A stretch of 64,000 nucleotides of DNA, from contig NZ_JAERJA010000002.1 in assembly GCF_016827675.1 (NCBI RefSeq), positions 248,001 through 312,000 of the forward strand, written 5' to 3'. The notes below the pieces were generated by a model that was not told where the DNA came from, ran no database searches, and saw nothing but the letters and a program-made list of their open reading frames with translations. Origin of the DNA: Nocardioides limicola (GTDB taxonomy: Bacteria > Actinomycetota > Actinomycetes > Propionibacteriales > Nocardioidaceae). The position numbers and the translations under genes are program-made. Below, piece after piece: positions 42,964 through 51,200 of this stretch. The number at the start of each line of letters is the position of its first letter. Position 1 is the first letter of the stretch.

Positions 42964-45801
42964 TCAGCTGCAGCCGCTGGTGCTGCCGCATCCCTCGCAC
43001 ACGTGGCAGGAACCGGCGGGGCGCATCTTGGTGCCGCAGGTGAAGCACAGCGGGCTGTCCACGGCCGTGCCGGTGATGGACTCCAGCAGTTCGGCCGAGG
43101 TGTGCACCTCGGCGGGCGCCGCCACCTCGACGACCGGCAGTTCGGCGCGGGATTCGACGACCTCCACCGGGGTCTCGACCAACTCGGCTGCCGACCCGGT
43201 CTCCTCGACCGGCTCATACGACCCGGTCTCCAGCTGGCGCTGACGCTCCTCGGCGGAGTAGATGCCGAGCGCCGACCGCGCCTCGAACGGCAGGTAGTCC
43301 AGGGCCAACCGGCGGAACACGTAGTCCATGATCGACTGGCTCATCCGCACGTCCGGGTCATCGGTCATGCCGGCCGGCTCGAACCGCAGGTTGGTGAACT
43401 TCGAGACGTAGGTCTCCAGCGGCACGCCGTACTGCAGGCCGATGCTGACCGCGATCGAGAACGCGTCCATCACGCCAGCCAGGGTCGACCCCTGCTTGCC
43501 GAGCTTGAGGAAGATCTCGCCCAGCTCGCCGTCGTCGTGGGCGCCGGAGATCATGTAGCCCTCGGCGCCACCGACGGTGAACGACGTGGTCCGCGAGGAC
43601 CGCGACTTCGGCAACCGCTTGCGGGTCGGTGCGTAGACGACCTTCTCGATGACCTGGGTGTTCTCGGCACTGTCGTCCGCCGAAGCGTCGGCCTTCTTCG
43701 CCTTCGCGTCCGACAGCGGCTGCCCCACCTTGCAGTTGTCGCGGTAGATCGCGGTGGCCTTGAGGCCCAGCTTCCACGACTGCAGGTAGATGTCCTCGAT
43801 CTCCTCGACCGTCGCCGACTCGGGCAGGTTCACCGTCTTGGAGATCGCACCGGAGAGGAACGGCTGCGCCGCCGCCATCATCCGCACGTGGCCCATCGGC
43901 TTCAGCGCCCGCTCGCCCATCGCGGTGTCGAAGACCTCATAGTGCTCGAGCTTCAGACCGGGCGCGTCCACCACATGGCCGTGCTCAGCGATGTAGTCGA
44001 CGATCGCCTCGATCTGCTCGGGCTGGTAGCCGAGCTTCTTCAGCGCCCGCGGGATGGTCTGGTTGACGATCTGCATCGAACCGCCGCCGACGAGCTTCTT
44101 GAACTTCACCAGCGAGAAGTCCGGCTCGATGCCGGTGGTGTCGCAGTCCATCATGAAACCGATGGTGCCGGTCGGTGCGAGCACCGAGGCCTGCGCGTTG
44201 CGGAAGCCGTGCTCGTCCCCCAGCCGGAGCACGTCGGCCCAGGCGGCGGTGGCCAGCTTGTGCACGCTGGCGTCCTCGGGGTGGGTCGCCCGGACCGCGT
44301 CGTTGGCGGCCTGGTGCTTGCGCATCACCCGGTTGTGCGCCTCGGCGTTGCGGGCGTAGCCGGCGTACGGGCCGACCACGGCCGCGATCTCGGCGGACCG
44401 CTTGTACGACGTACCGGTCATCAGCGAGGTGATCGCTCCGGCCATCGCCCGGCCACCGTCGGAGTCGTAGCCCAGGCCCATCGCCATCAGCAGCGCGCCG
44501 AGGTTGGCGTAGCCGATACCGAGCTGGCGGTAGTCGCGGGTGGTCTCACCGATCGGCTCGGTCGGGAAGTCGGCGAAGCAGATCGAGATGTCCATCGCGG
44601 TGATGATCAGCTCGACGGCCTTGGCAAAGGTCTCACCGTCGAAGGTGTCGTCGTCGCGGAGGAACTTGAGCAGGTTGAGGCTGGCCAGGTTGCACGAGGA
44701 GTTGTCGAGCGACATGTACTCCGAGCACGGGTTGGATGCGGTGATCCGGCCGGTCTCGGGGTTGGTGTGCCAGTCGTTGATGGTGTCGTCGTACTGCAGA
44801 CCCGGGTCCGCGCACGCCCACGCGGCCTGCGAGATCTTCGTGAAGAGCGTGCGGGCGTCGACGGTCTCGATGACCTCGCCGGTCTTGCGGGCCCGCAAGC
44901 CGAACTCGGTGCCCTCCTCGACCGCGCGCATGAACTCGTCGGAGACCCGGACCGAGTTGTTGGCGTTCTGGTACTGCACCGAGGTGATGTCGGTGCCGCC
45001 CAGGTCCATGTCGAAGCCGGCGTCACGCAGCGCGCGGATCTTGTCCTCCTCGCGCGCCTTGGTCTCGACGAACTCTTCGATGTCGGGGTGGTCGACGTCG
45101 AGCACCACCATCTTGGCGGCCCGTCGGGTGGCGCCGCCGGACTTGATGGTGCCGGCCGAGGCGTCCGCACCGCGCATGAAGGAGACCGGGCCGGAGGCGG
45201 TGCCGCCGGAGGAGAGCAGCTCCTTCGACGACCGGATCCGGGAAAGGTTCAGGCCAGCACCCGACCCGCCCTTGAAGATGAAGCCCTCTTCCTTGTACCA
45301 GTTGAGGATCGAGTCCATCGAGTCATCGACCGAGAGGATGAAGCAGGCGGAGACCTGCTGCGGGCTCTGGGTGCCCACGTTGAACCACACCGGGGAGTTG
45401 AACGAGAAGTACTGGTGCACCAGCAACCAGGTCAGTTCGTGCTCGAAGAGCTCCGCGTCGGCCTCGGAGCTGAAGTAGCCGTGCTCCAGACCGGCTGCGG
45501 TGTAGGTGTGCACCACCCGGTCGATCAGCTGCCGAAGGCTCCACTCGCGGACCTCGGTGCCGACCGCGCCACGGAAGTACTTGGTGGTGACGATGGTGGA
45601 GGCGTTGACGGACCAGAAGTCCGGGAACTCCACGCCCTTCTGCTCGAAGACGGTCTCGCCGGTCTTCCAGTTGGTCTGGACGACGTCGCGGCGCTCCCAG
45701 GTGATCTCGTCGTACGGGTGCACGCCCTCGGTGCTGAAGACCCGCTCGATCCGTACGCCGGTCCCGGTCGCTGCCGCGGACCCGCTCACCGTCTCGGTCA
45801 T
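42964..45801 (-). CDS. nrdJ: Vitamin B12-dependent (class II) ribonucleotide reductase
   Basis: 945 residues. Makes deoxyribonucleotides using adenosylcobalamin, with or without oxygen. Seen: FSFNSPVWFNVGTQ, QVSACFILSVDDSMDSI, GGSGAGLNLSRIRSSKE, the catalytic NPCSE motif (Asn, Cys, Glu), and a C-terminal Cys-rich module CFTCGTKM ... CHVCEGCGSTSGCS that should shuttle reducing equivalents and may bind zinc. Start ATG 45801 with GGAGG 4 nt upstream; a frame extending to 45897 crosses the hairpin and is not coding. It follows nrdR with 117 bp between, and shares its regulatory region at 46.5 kb unless the hairpin separates them. Confidence 0.96.
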   Translation of the reverse strand: MTETVSGSAAATGTGVRIERVFSTEGVHPYDEITWERRDVVQTNWKTGETVFEQKGVEFPDFWSVNASTIVTTKYFRGAVGTEVREWSLRQLIDRVVHTYTAAGLEHGYFSSEADAELFEHELTWLLVHQYFSFNSPVWFNVGTQSPQQVSACFILSVDDSMDSILNWYKEEGFIFKGGSGAGLNLSRIRSSKELLSSGGTASGPVSFMRGADASAGTIKSGGATRRAAKMVVLDVDHPDIEEFVETKAREEDKIRALRDAGFDMDLGGTDITSVQYQNANNSVRVSDEFMRAVEEGTEFGLRARKTGEVIETVDARTLFTKISQAAWACADPGLQYDDTINDWHTNPETGRITASNPCSEYMSLDNSSCNLASLNLLKFLRDDDTFDGETFAKAVELIITAMDISICFADFPTEPIGETTRDYRQLGIGYANLGALLMAMGLGYDSDGGRAMAGAITSLMTGTSYKRSAEIAAVVGPYAGYARNAEAHNRVMRKHQAANDAVRATHPEDASVHKLATAAWADVLRLGDEHGFRNAQASVLAPTGTIGFMMDCDTTGIEPDFSLVKFKKLVGGGSMQIVNQTIPRALKKLGYQPEQIEAIVDYIAEHGHVVDAPGLKLEHYEVFDTAMGERALKPMGHVRMMAAAQPFLSGAISKTVNLPESATVEEIEDIYLQSWKLGLKATAIYRDNCKVGQPLSDAKAKKADASADDSAENTQVIEKVVYAPTRKRLPKSRSSRTTSFTVGGAEGYMISGAHDDGELGEIFLKLGKQGSTLAGVMDAFSIAVSIGLQYGVPLETYVSKFTNLRFEPAGMTDDPDVRMSQSIMDYVFRRLALDYLPFEARSALGIYSAEERQRQLETGSYEPVEETGSAAELVETPVEVVESRAELPVVEVAAPAEVHTSAELLESITGTAVDSPLCFTCGTKMRPAGSCHVCEGCGSTSGCS

Positions 45802-45875
45802 TGTTCCTCCGTCTCCCCGTCCCCGGGGCACTGGTGCTGGTGTGGTGGATTGGTGCGATCTGCTCGAAGAGTGGT

Positions 45876-45909
45876 GCCCGGCACGCAGCTTCCCCACTAC
45901 GTGCCGGGC
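45876..45909 (-). terminator. Hairpin between nrdR and nrdJ
   Basis: GCCCGGCACG (45876-45885) and CGTGCCGGGC (45900-45909) pair perfectly around 14 nt. It begins 9 bp after the nrdR stop and could be a partial terminator or attenuator that lowers nrdJ read-through. Confidence 0.65.
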
Positions 45910-45918
45910 GGTCTGTGG

Positions 45919-46401
45919 TCAGCCGCTGGGGGCCGAGACGAGCTGGCGCTCGGCGCGCAGCAAACCGATCTCGGCCTCGAAGTCCTCGGCGGAACTGAAC
46001 TGGCGATAGACGCTGGCGAAGCGCAGGTAGGCGACCTCGTCGAGCTGTCGGAGCGGACCCAGGATGGCCAGCCCGATCTCATGGGCGGGCACCTCGGCCT
46101 TGGCGTTGCAGCGCAGCGTGTCCTCGACCTCCTGGCCGAGGCAGGCGAGCTGGTCCTCGGTGACCGGGCGGCCCTTGCAGGCCTTCCGCACGCCACTGAT
46201 CGCCTTCTCGCGCACGAACGGCTCGGTCGCCCCGGAGCGCTTCACCACGGTCACCTGCATCTGCTCGACCGTGGAGAACCGCTTGCCGCACCCGCCGGAG
46301 TCGGCCGGGCAGTGCCGCCGGCGCCGGATCGCGGAGCCGTCCTCGGCGACCCGCGAGTCGAGGACGCGGGTGTCGGTGTGCCGACAGAACGGGCAGTGCA
46401 T
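45919..46401 (-). CDS. nrdR: Transcriptional repressor NrdR
   Basis: 160 residues from ATG 46401, with GGAGG upstream. N-terminal zinc ribbon (CPFC) then the ATP-cone ([20 protein letters not shown], then [20 protein letters not shown]). NrdR senses ATP/dATP and represses ribonucleotide reductase genes by binding paired 16-bp boxes. Two such boxes lie upstream of this gene. Odd: the second zinc knuckle reads CPADSGGC, a C-x6-C spacing where NrdR normally has C-x2-C (CPxCG), that is a four-residue insertion; DNA read directly confirms it. Frame extension to 46512 is not coding. Confidence 0.94.
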   Translation of the reverse strand: MHCPFCRHTDTRVLDSRVAEDGSAIRRRRHCPADSGGCGKRFSTVEQMQVTVVKRSGATEPFVREKAISGVRKACKGRPVTEDQLACLGQEVEDTLRCNAKAEVPAHEIGLAILGPLRQLDEVAYLRFASVYRQFSSAEDFEAEIGLLRAERQLVSAPSG

Positions 46402-46471
46402 CCTTCGCCTCCTTCGCGTGGCCTGACGAGTCCGGTGCGGCCGGTGGCCGCCTCGCTGCTGTGGGTGAAAC

Positions 46472-46533
46472 TGTGGACAACCAGTCGTTTCGTGTGGGTA
46501 TCTACCCGTCACCTGTGGACTAGATGTGGATAA
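46472..46533 (-). promoter_or_regulatory. DnaA-box cluster upstream of nrdR
   Basis: On the minus strand: TTGTCCACA (46472-46480), TAGTCCACA (46514-46522) and TTATCCACA (46525-46533). The first matches the actinobacterial consensus and the third the E. coli consensus; the middle one has one or two mismatches. Confidence 0.6.
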
Positions 46534-46563
46534 CTACATCGGTGTAACTACTAGATGTAGTGG
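46514..46563 (-). promoter_or_regulatory. Paired NrdR boxes
   Basis: ACTAGATGT occurs at 46519-46527 and again at 46550-46558, 31 bp apart; on the minus strand both read ACATCTAGT inside 16-bp near-palindromes (for example CACTACATCTAGTAGT). Three helical turns is the spacing required for NrdR oligomers. The proximal box overlaps two DnaA boxes. Confidence 0.82.
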
Positions 46564-46823
46564 TAACACTAGGTCGGGAACACCAGTGGTGTCCAGCCGC
46601 CCCGGAAGGTAATTTTTCGCGGACGCCCCCACCACCCCCTCCACCGGGCGAACGTGCAGGTCAGAGCCGGTGCACCGGTCCGGAAGCGGACTCGCCGCCC
46701 GGCGTGTCGGCACCGCTCAGGCGGGCGAGGGGGGACCCCGGGATGACAACCGTGGACCGTTGAGGTTTAAATGTGCTGCCCCCTGATAGAGGTCGGACCG
46801 GCTCGGCGCGTCCACACCTCCCC
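46564..46823. other. Intergenic stretch without recognised gene
   Basis: About 260 bp between the nrdR control region and the lipoprotein promoter. Short frames here are Pro/Arg-rich and lack ribosome sites. One A/T-rich patch (GTTTAAAT near 46765) stands out. Nothing else recognised. Confidence 0.4.
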
Positions 46824-46829
46824 TAGGAT
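46824..46829 (+). promoter_or_regulatory. -10 element of the lipoprotein gene
   Basis: TAGGAT, 21 nt before GTG 46851; a short leader holds AGGAAGG as ribosome site. Confidence 0.45.
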
Positions 46830-46850
46830 CACCGTCCAGGAAGGTCCACT

Positions 46851-47393
46851 GTGTCCCGCTGCCGAGCACCCCGTCTCGCCGCCGCCGTCGGCGCGCTCGT
46901 CCTGACACTGACGGCGACCGGCTGCAATGCGGGCGGTGACGCCGACGCGGAGTCGCCGTACTCGCTGCCCTCCCGGGTGCAGTCGGCCGCCGAACATTCG
47001 TTGACCAGCGCCCCCGAGGACCTGGCCGCCGACCAGGCCGAGCCGCTGGCTGCCGGCGACGAGCCGACAGCGCTGGCGCTGCCCAGCGACTTCCCGTCGC
47101 AGATCCCCTACGTCGAGGGCGACGTCATCACCGCCACCCAGTCCAACACACCCAGCGGCACCGAGTGGCGGGTGATGCTCACCACCGACCTGAGCACCGC
47201 CGAGGCCGCCAAGCAGGCCCGCGCGCGACTCCTCGAGGCCGGCTTCACCACCGAGGGCCGCGAGGGCAAGATCACCGGTGACGGCACGATCTTCGACACC
47301 CGGGAGTACCGACTCACCCCGTGGCTGGTCACCTACACCGCCATCAAGGGCCCGGACACTGCGACCGTCAGCTACGTGATCACGATCAAGTGA
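46851..47393 (+). CDS. Lipoprotein of unknown function
   Basis: 180 residues. Signal peptide with lipobox TATGC (lipidated Cys25), a linker rich in Asp/Ala/Glu, then a small alpha/beta domain of about 85 residues (FPSQIPYVEGDVITATQ, EWRVMLTTDLSTAEAAKQAR, LLEAGFTTEGREG, VSYVITIK). No family recognised; similar small lipoproteins follow nrdR in related genomes. GTG 46851 has AGGAAGG at 7-8 nt. Located at the outer face of the membrane. Confidence 0.8.
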   Translation: MSRCRAPRLAAAVGALVLTLTATGCNAGGDADAESPYSLPSRVQSAAEHSLTSAPEDLAADQAEPLAAGDEPTALALPSDFPSQIPYVEGDVITATQSNTPSGTEWRVMLTTDLSTAEAAKQARARLLEAGFTTEGREGKITGDGTIFDTREYRLTPWLVTYTAIKGPDTATVSYVITIK

Positions 47394-47453
47394 TTCCCGG
47401 CACGCCTGCGAGCGTGCGGGGGTGCTGACCACTCCATGGGCAAGAATGGGCCG

Positions 47454-47789
47454 ATGACCACGGGGCAGACGGGCAAGCGCGCCGCGCGACACGCCGCCCC
47501 CGCGGCCACCAGTTCCCGGATCGCCGTGCTGGGGTACGCCGCTGCCGTGACCGGCACCCTGGTCGCCTGGGGCTATCTGGTGCTGGCGGCCATCGACTTC
47601 GGCACCGCTGCCCGGGACGGGCGTACCGCGGCCTGGCTCTTCCTGGCGGTCGCCGGGTTCGGTGCGATCGCCTGCCTCTTCGCGGCGCTGATGCTGTTGA
47701 CCCGGGTGCTGAGGCACCTCGGGATCGCACGCCCGCCCCGCGACCCGGCCGCGCCCAGACCCAGCGGAGGCAAGCGGGCCGCCCGCTGA
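47454..47789 (+). CDS. Small two-helix membrane protein
   Basis: 111 residues from ATG 47454, chosen because AAGAAT lies 6 nt upstream (leaderless pattern); ATG 47436 would add six residues. Two hydrophobic segments (IAVLGYAAAVTGTLVAWGYL and AAWLFLAVAGFGAIACLFAA) are flanked by basic ends (TGKRAARHAA, PSGGKRAAR). No recognised family and no clear operon partner. Confidence 0.7.
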   Translation: MTTGQTGKRAARHAAPAATSSRIAVLGYAAAVTGTLVAWGYLVLAAIDFGTAARDGRTAAWLFLAVAGFGAIACLFAALMLLTRVLRHLGIARPPRDPAAPRPSGGKRAAR

Positions 47790-47871
47790 CGGTCGCCGGG
47801 ATGTCGCACACGGGATGTCGCCCAGTGAGGCAGCCGCCACGACTCTTCGCCGATGGGTGAGAATGGGGGGC

Positions 47872-48459
47872 GTGTCCTCGTTGAAGTTGCGCCTGAGCCT
47901 GCTCACGGTCCTGGCCGTGCTCGGCCTGTCCGCCTGCGGTCAGGGACCGACCGACTGGGATCCGCCGGTGCCCACACCCAACTCGACCTCCGAGGCGTCC
48001 CCCCGGATCAACGCCCCTCGCGGGGTGCCGGAGCACCTCGCGGTCCCGGCCGAGGCGATCCCGGAGACCGCCGCTGGTGCCCGCGCGTTCCTGACCTACT
48101 ACTGGGGCACGGCCGGTCATCATGCGATGACCACCGGCGAACTGGCGCCGTTGCGGGCGGTCACCCAGAACACCTGCCACACCTGCAAAGTCAGCATGGA
48201 GTGGATCGGGCTGACCTACGCCACCCGTGCCGAACTGAAGATCAAGGAGTTCACGGTCTCCGACTTCGGCCCGCTCAACGACACCGAGCGTGCCGGCGAG
48301 TACCGGATGCGGGCCACCGTCCGCACCGGCGAGATGCGACTGGTGCCGCAGCGGGACACGCCGCGGATCTTCGAGGCTTCCGAGCACCGCGTCGACCACA
48401 TCCTGGTCCGGACCTCGCGTGGTTGGGCCATCGCCGACTGGTCACTGGCCGGCGACTGA
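47872..48459 (+). CDS. DUF6318-like lipoprotein
   Basis: 195 residues from GTG 47872 (GAGAAT 7 nt upstream, leaderless pattern; ATG 47863 is the alternative). Signal peptide LKLRLSLLTVLAVLGLSACG with lipidated Cys, a Pro/Thr/Ser linker, then an NTF2-like domain of about 130 residues: GARAFLTYYWGTAGHHAMTT, NTCHTCKVSMEWI with a CxxC pair, and HILVRTSRGWAIADWSL. The CxxC-containing layout fits DUF6318, known from actinobacterial surface lipoproteins without assigned function. Confidence 0.78.
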   Translation: MSSLKLRLSLLTVLAVLGLSACGQGPTDWDPPVPTPNSTSEASPRINAPRGVPEHLAVPAEAIPETAAGARAFLTYYWGTAGHHAMTTGELAPLRAVTQNTCHTCKVSMEWIGLTYATRAELKIKEFTVSDFGPLNDTERAGEYRMRATVRTGEMRLVPQRDTPRIFEASEHRVDHILVRTSRGWAIADWSLAGD

Positions 48460-48528
48460 GCCGGGCCGCCTGCGACGTCGACGAGCCGCCAGGGCCGACC
48501 GACGTCGGCGCAGCCACCGTTGCTCCGA

Positions 48529-48580
48529 CCGACAGCGGGGCGGCGGGTCTTCCCCAAGCACCGCCTGGCCCCGCTGTCGG
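48529..48580. terminator. 12-bp inverted repeat between convergent genes
   Basis: CCGACAGCGGGG (48529-48540) pairs with CCCCGCTGTCGG (48569-48580) around 28 nt; a likely terminator for the DUF6318-like gene. Confidence 0.6.
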
Positions 48581-48590
48581 ATCGGAGGGT

Positions 48591-48623
48591 TCCGCCGGCC
48601 GGGGGTCGAGGTCGGCCGGCGGA
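48591..48623 (-). terminator. Terminator of the LysM gene
   Basis: TCCGCCGGCC (48591-48600) pairs with GGCCGGCGGA (48614-48623), 13-nt loop, 4 bp after the LysM gene stop. Confidence 0.7.
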
Positions 48624-48627
48624 AGTC

Positions 48628-49110
48628 TCACTCGACCGGGACGAGCAGGCGCTGCCCCACCTGGAGCGAGGCCGAGTCGAGTTCGTTGAGCCGCATCAGC
48701 CGCTCCACGGTGACCCGCACGTCCTCGCCGGCCGGGGTGATCTGCTTCGCGATGACCCAGAGCGTGTCGCCGGGCAGCACCCGCACGGTCTCGGTCGGGG
48801 CCACCTCTCCGGTGTCGCCGGTGGCCACCGAGGAGGCGGCGAAGAAGACGGCGGCCAGCACCAACCCGAGCGCTGCCAGGAAGACCACCAGTCGGCCTCG
48901 CCGGGTCAGTCGCAGCTCGCCGCGCACCAGCCCGCCGGCACGACCGTCGGCCGGGGCGATCGACCGGACCGCCGCTGCCCGCTCCCTGCGGATGGCCACG
49001 TAGTGGTCGTCGTACGCCGACTCCACCGCGAGCCGCAGCCCGGTCACGTCTGCGTCGACGTACCGGCCCGCATAGGGGGCGGTGGGGCGGATCAGGGTGG
49101 CTGTGCTCAT
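48628..49110 (-). CDS. LysM membrane protein, SOS cell-division inhibitor candidate (Rv2719c/DivS/YneA type)
   Basis: 160 residues from ATG 49110, with GGAGG 5 nt upstream. A cytoplasmic N-terminus of about 75 residues, one membrane helix (RLVVFLAALGLVLAAVFFAA), then an external LysM domain (VRVLPGDTLWVIAKQITPAG ... LMRLNELDSASLQVGQRLLV). The architecture and the position divergent from lexA match the SOS-induced division suppressors of mycobacteria (Rv2719c/ChiZ) and corynebacteria (DivS). Three LexA boxes in the shared upstream region support SOS control. Activity is inferred from synteny and layout. Confidence 0.85.
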   Translation of the reverse strand: MSTATLIRPTAPYAGRYVDADVTGLRLAVESAYDDHYVAIRRERAAAVRSIAPADGRAGGLVRGELRLTRRGRLVVFLAALGLVLAAVFFAASSVATGDTGEVAPTETVRVLPGDTLWVIAKQITPAGEDVRVTVERLMRLNELDSASLQVGQRLLVPVE

Positions 49111-49243
49111 GGTGACCTCCGGGGAAGTGGATCGCTCGTGTCCGTGCCACCGATGTCTACCGAGGGGCTCCGACATTTCCCGGCGATCCCCGCGCAACGG
49201 GGCGACCGCCCTGGCCCTGCACCTCAGTCGATCACAGGTTCGA

Positions 49244-49259
49244 TCGAACACATGTACGA
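49244..49259. promoter_or_regulatory. LexA box 1
   Basis: TCGAACACATGTACGA, one mismatch to the actinobacterial SOS box TCGAAC-N4-GTTCGA. Closest of the three to the LysM gene (134 bp from its start). Confidence 0.8.
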
Positions 49260-49295
49260 GGTTAGATCACCTGTTCGAACGAATCAAGCACCTTG

Positions 49296-49311
49296 GCGAA
49301 CAGGTGTTCGA
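49296..49311. promoter_or_regulatory. LexA box 2
   Basis: GCGAACAGGTGTTCGA, one mismatch to the consensus, midway in the divergent region. Confidence 0.8.
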
Positions 49312-49344
49312 CCGGCGTGTCGCGACCAGGTCCGACACGCCGCT

Positions 49345-49360
49345 TCGAACACGTGTTTGA
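49345..49360. promoter_or_regulatory. LexA box 3
   Basis: TCGAACACGTGTTTGA, one mismatch, 55 bp before the lexA start; likely autoregulatory. The rest of 49111-49415 holds the two promoters and no gene. Confidence 0.82.
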
Positions 49361-49415
49361 ACCAGAGGCCCTTCTTTGGCTACGGTGGCCTGAACCACAC
49401 CCCAGGAGGCGCAAG

Positions 49416-50129
49416 ATGGCCAAGGACAATGTCACCGAGCTCCCGGACGGGCCACCGGACGCGACCGGCCTGACCCCGCGGCAGCAGCGCGTCCTCAACG
49501 TGATCCGCGACTCCTTGGAGGAGCGCGGCTTCCCGCCGAGCATGCGCGAGATCGGCGAGAAGGTCGGCTTGACCTCCTCCTCCAGCGTCTCCCACCAGCT
49601 TCGTCAGCTCGAGGAGAAGGGATTCCTGCGCCGCGACCCGAACCGTCCGCGCGCGATCGAGGTGTTCCTGCCCGAGGTGATGGCGGCCCGTCGCTCGATC
49701 TCCTCGGGCGACGACAACGGCTTCGACGTCACCGGGTTGGGCGACGCGGCGCCCCAGGCCACGCTGATCCCGCTGGTCGGTCGGATCGCGGCCGGTGGGC
49801 CGATCCTGGCCGAGGAGCGTGTCGAGGATGTCTTCCCACTGCCCAAGTCCCTCGTCGGTGACGGCACCCTGTTCCTGCTCGAGGTCTCGGGCGAGTCGAT
49901 GATCGACGCGGCGATCTGTCACGGCGACTACGTCGTGGTCCGCCAGCAGCCCACCGCGGACAACGGTGAGATCGTCGCCGCGATGATCGACGGTGAGGCG
50001 ACCGTGAAGACGTTCCAGCGCCGGGACGGTCAGGTGTGGCTGCTCCCCCACAACGACAGCTTCGAGCCGATCGACGGCACCCACGCGACCATCCTGGGCA
50101 AGGTCACGGCTGTGCTGCGCCGACTCTGA
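49416..50129 (+). CDS. lexA: SOS repressor LexA
   Basis: 237 residues from ATG 49416, with AGGAGG 7 nt upstream. Winged HTH ([20 protein letters not shown], then [20 protein letters not shown]), the Ala-Gly self-cleavage site in [13 protein letters not shown], catalytic Ser in GESMID and Lys in ATVKTF. RecA-stimulated autocleavage releases SOS genes. The frame extends upstream to 49293 but crosses LexA boxes and is not coding. Its stop is 10 bp from the convergent gene. Confidence 0.97.
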   Translation: MAKDNVTELPDGPPDATGLTPRQQRVLNVIRDSLEERGFPPSMREIGEKVGLTSSSSVSHQLRQLEEKGFLRRDPNRPRAIEVFLPEVMAARRSISSGDDNGFDVTGLGDAAPQATLIPLVGRIAAGGPILAEERVEDVFPLPKSLVGDGTLFLLEVSGESMIDAAICHGDYVVVRQQPTADNGEIVAAMIDGEATVKTFQRRDGQVWLLPHNDSFEPIDGTHATILGKVTAVLRRL

Positions 50130-50139
50130 GCTGCGCTGG

Positions 50140-51096
50140 TCAGGGTTGCGGCCCGGGGCCGAGCGGGTCGCGGGTGGGCAGCGGCCCGGAGCCCGGCGAG
50201 GTCGGAGCGGCCGGTTGGGGCGCGGCGGGCTTCTGGAGAGCCGGGGTCGGTAGCGTCCCGGCGTTCGTGGTGCCTCGGTGTGGCTCGGCGGCGGGTGCCG
50301 GCAGCGGCGTCGGCAGCACCCGGACCCGACCCGCCACCGGCTCGGCCAGGTCGGCAGCGGTGACCCGCCAGCGCAGCACGCCCTCGGGTACGCCGGCCAC
50401 CGTCACCATGGCCTCGCGGTCGACGCGACGCCAGCGAGTGGCCACCACCCGGCCTTGATGGTGGAGTCGCAGCCGCACCCGGGCGCCCGGGTGGCTGCCG
50501 ACAATCGTGACGGTGACCGTGTGCGGCGCTGCCGAGGTGGCCGTGACGCTCAGGTGCCGCGGAGCGGGAGTCAGCACGGTGCCCGGCCGGAGTTCCGGCT
50601 GGGCCAGCGGGTTCGGGGCCCGTTCGTTCGGGGCCAACGGGTTCGGGGCGGGACGTGCCGTCTGTGGCGCCTCACCCGGCTCCATGGCGCCCGGTTGGGC
50701 CGCCACCGGTCCCGGCCCTCCCAGCACCAACGCCACCGCGGCCGCCGCGATCACCCCTGCCGCCACCCCGGACCCCGCCGCCAGCCAACGGGATCGCCGC
50801 AGCGACGTCGTACCCACCTCGGAGACGGCGTCGAGACGGCGCACCTGGCCGTCCCCGGTGACCACCAGCGGGATCCGACGCTCCGGCGTCAACAGCACCG
50901 CGCGGATCGCCGGGCGGTCCAGGTCGACGGCCACCCGTCGAGCCTCGGCCACCGCCGCCTCGGGGATCTCCTCGTCCGGCCCGGCCACCCCCAGCGTGAC
51001 TCCCAGGCCGTTGCTGATCACGCCAGCGGCATCCACCTGCACCGAGACCACCGGGTGCGCGGGCACCCCGTCATCGGCTCGTTCGTTCCGTCGCAT
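50140..51096 (-). CDS. Hypothetical membrane-anchored protein with Pro/Ala-rich regions
   Basis: 318 residues. A cytoplasmic N-terminal domain of about 95 residues (VVSVQVDAAGVISNGLGVTL, RRVAVDLDRPAIRAVLLTPE), one helix (WLAAGSGVAAGVIAAAAVAL, about 104-123), a Pro/Asn repeat (NPLAPNERAPNPLAQPELRP), a beta-sandwich-like domain (VTVTIVGSHPGARVRLRLHH) and a Pro-rich C-tail. The fold order is like proteins seen next to type VII secretion or competence genes, but I recognise no family. Converges with lexA. Confidence 0.66.
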   Translation of the reverse strand: MRRNERADDGVPAHPVVSVQVDAAGVISNGLGVTLGVAGPDEEIPEAAVAEARRVAVDLDRPAIRAVLLTPERRIPLVVTGDGQVRRLDAVSEVGTTSLRRSRWLAAGSGVAAGVIAAAAVALVLGGPGPVAAQPGAMEPGEAPQTARPAPNPLAPNERAPNPLAQPELRPGTVLTPAPRHLSVTATSAAPHTVTVTIVGSHPGARVRLRLHHQGRVVATRWRRVDREAMVTVAGVPEGVLRWRVTAADLAEPVAGRVRVLPTPLPAPAAEPHRGTTNAGTLPTPALQKPAAPQPAAPTSPGSGPLPTRDPLGPGPQP

Positions 51097-51200
51097 TGCT
51101 CATCACCCGAGATCACGTCAGCCGCCGCAGCGGCCCCGCCAGCCTTCCGAGTGGCGACGGGACCGCCCAGTATGCCCAGCCGGAGGCCGGGCGACAAGGC

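Noticed and set aside
45802..45918. Cobalamin riboswitch before the B12-dependent nrdJ
   Set aside because: Only 117 bp, no B12-box-like conserved core, and the single structure is a simple 10-bp hairpin.
42868..46533. A 1221-codon open frame on the plus strand opposite nrdR-nrdJ
   Set aside because: It is a composition shadow of strongly conserved nrdJ/nrdR on the other strand; the translation is His/Arg/Asp-rich with no domain, and it runs through the hairpins and NrdR sites.
46560..46763. 67-codon open frame between nrdR and the lipoprotein gene
   Set aside because: Pro/Arg-rich, no ribosome site, begins inside the NrdR box region.
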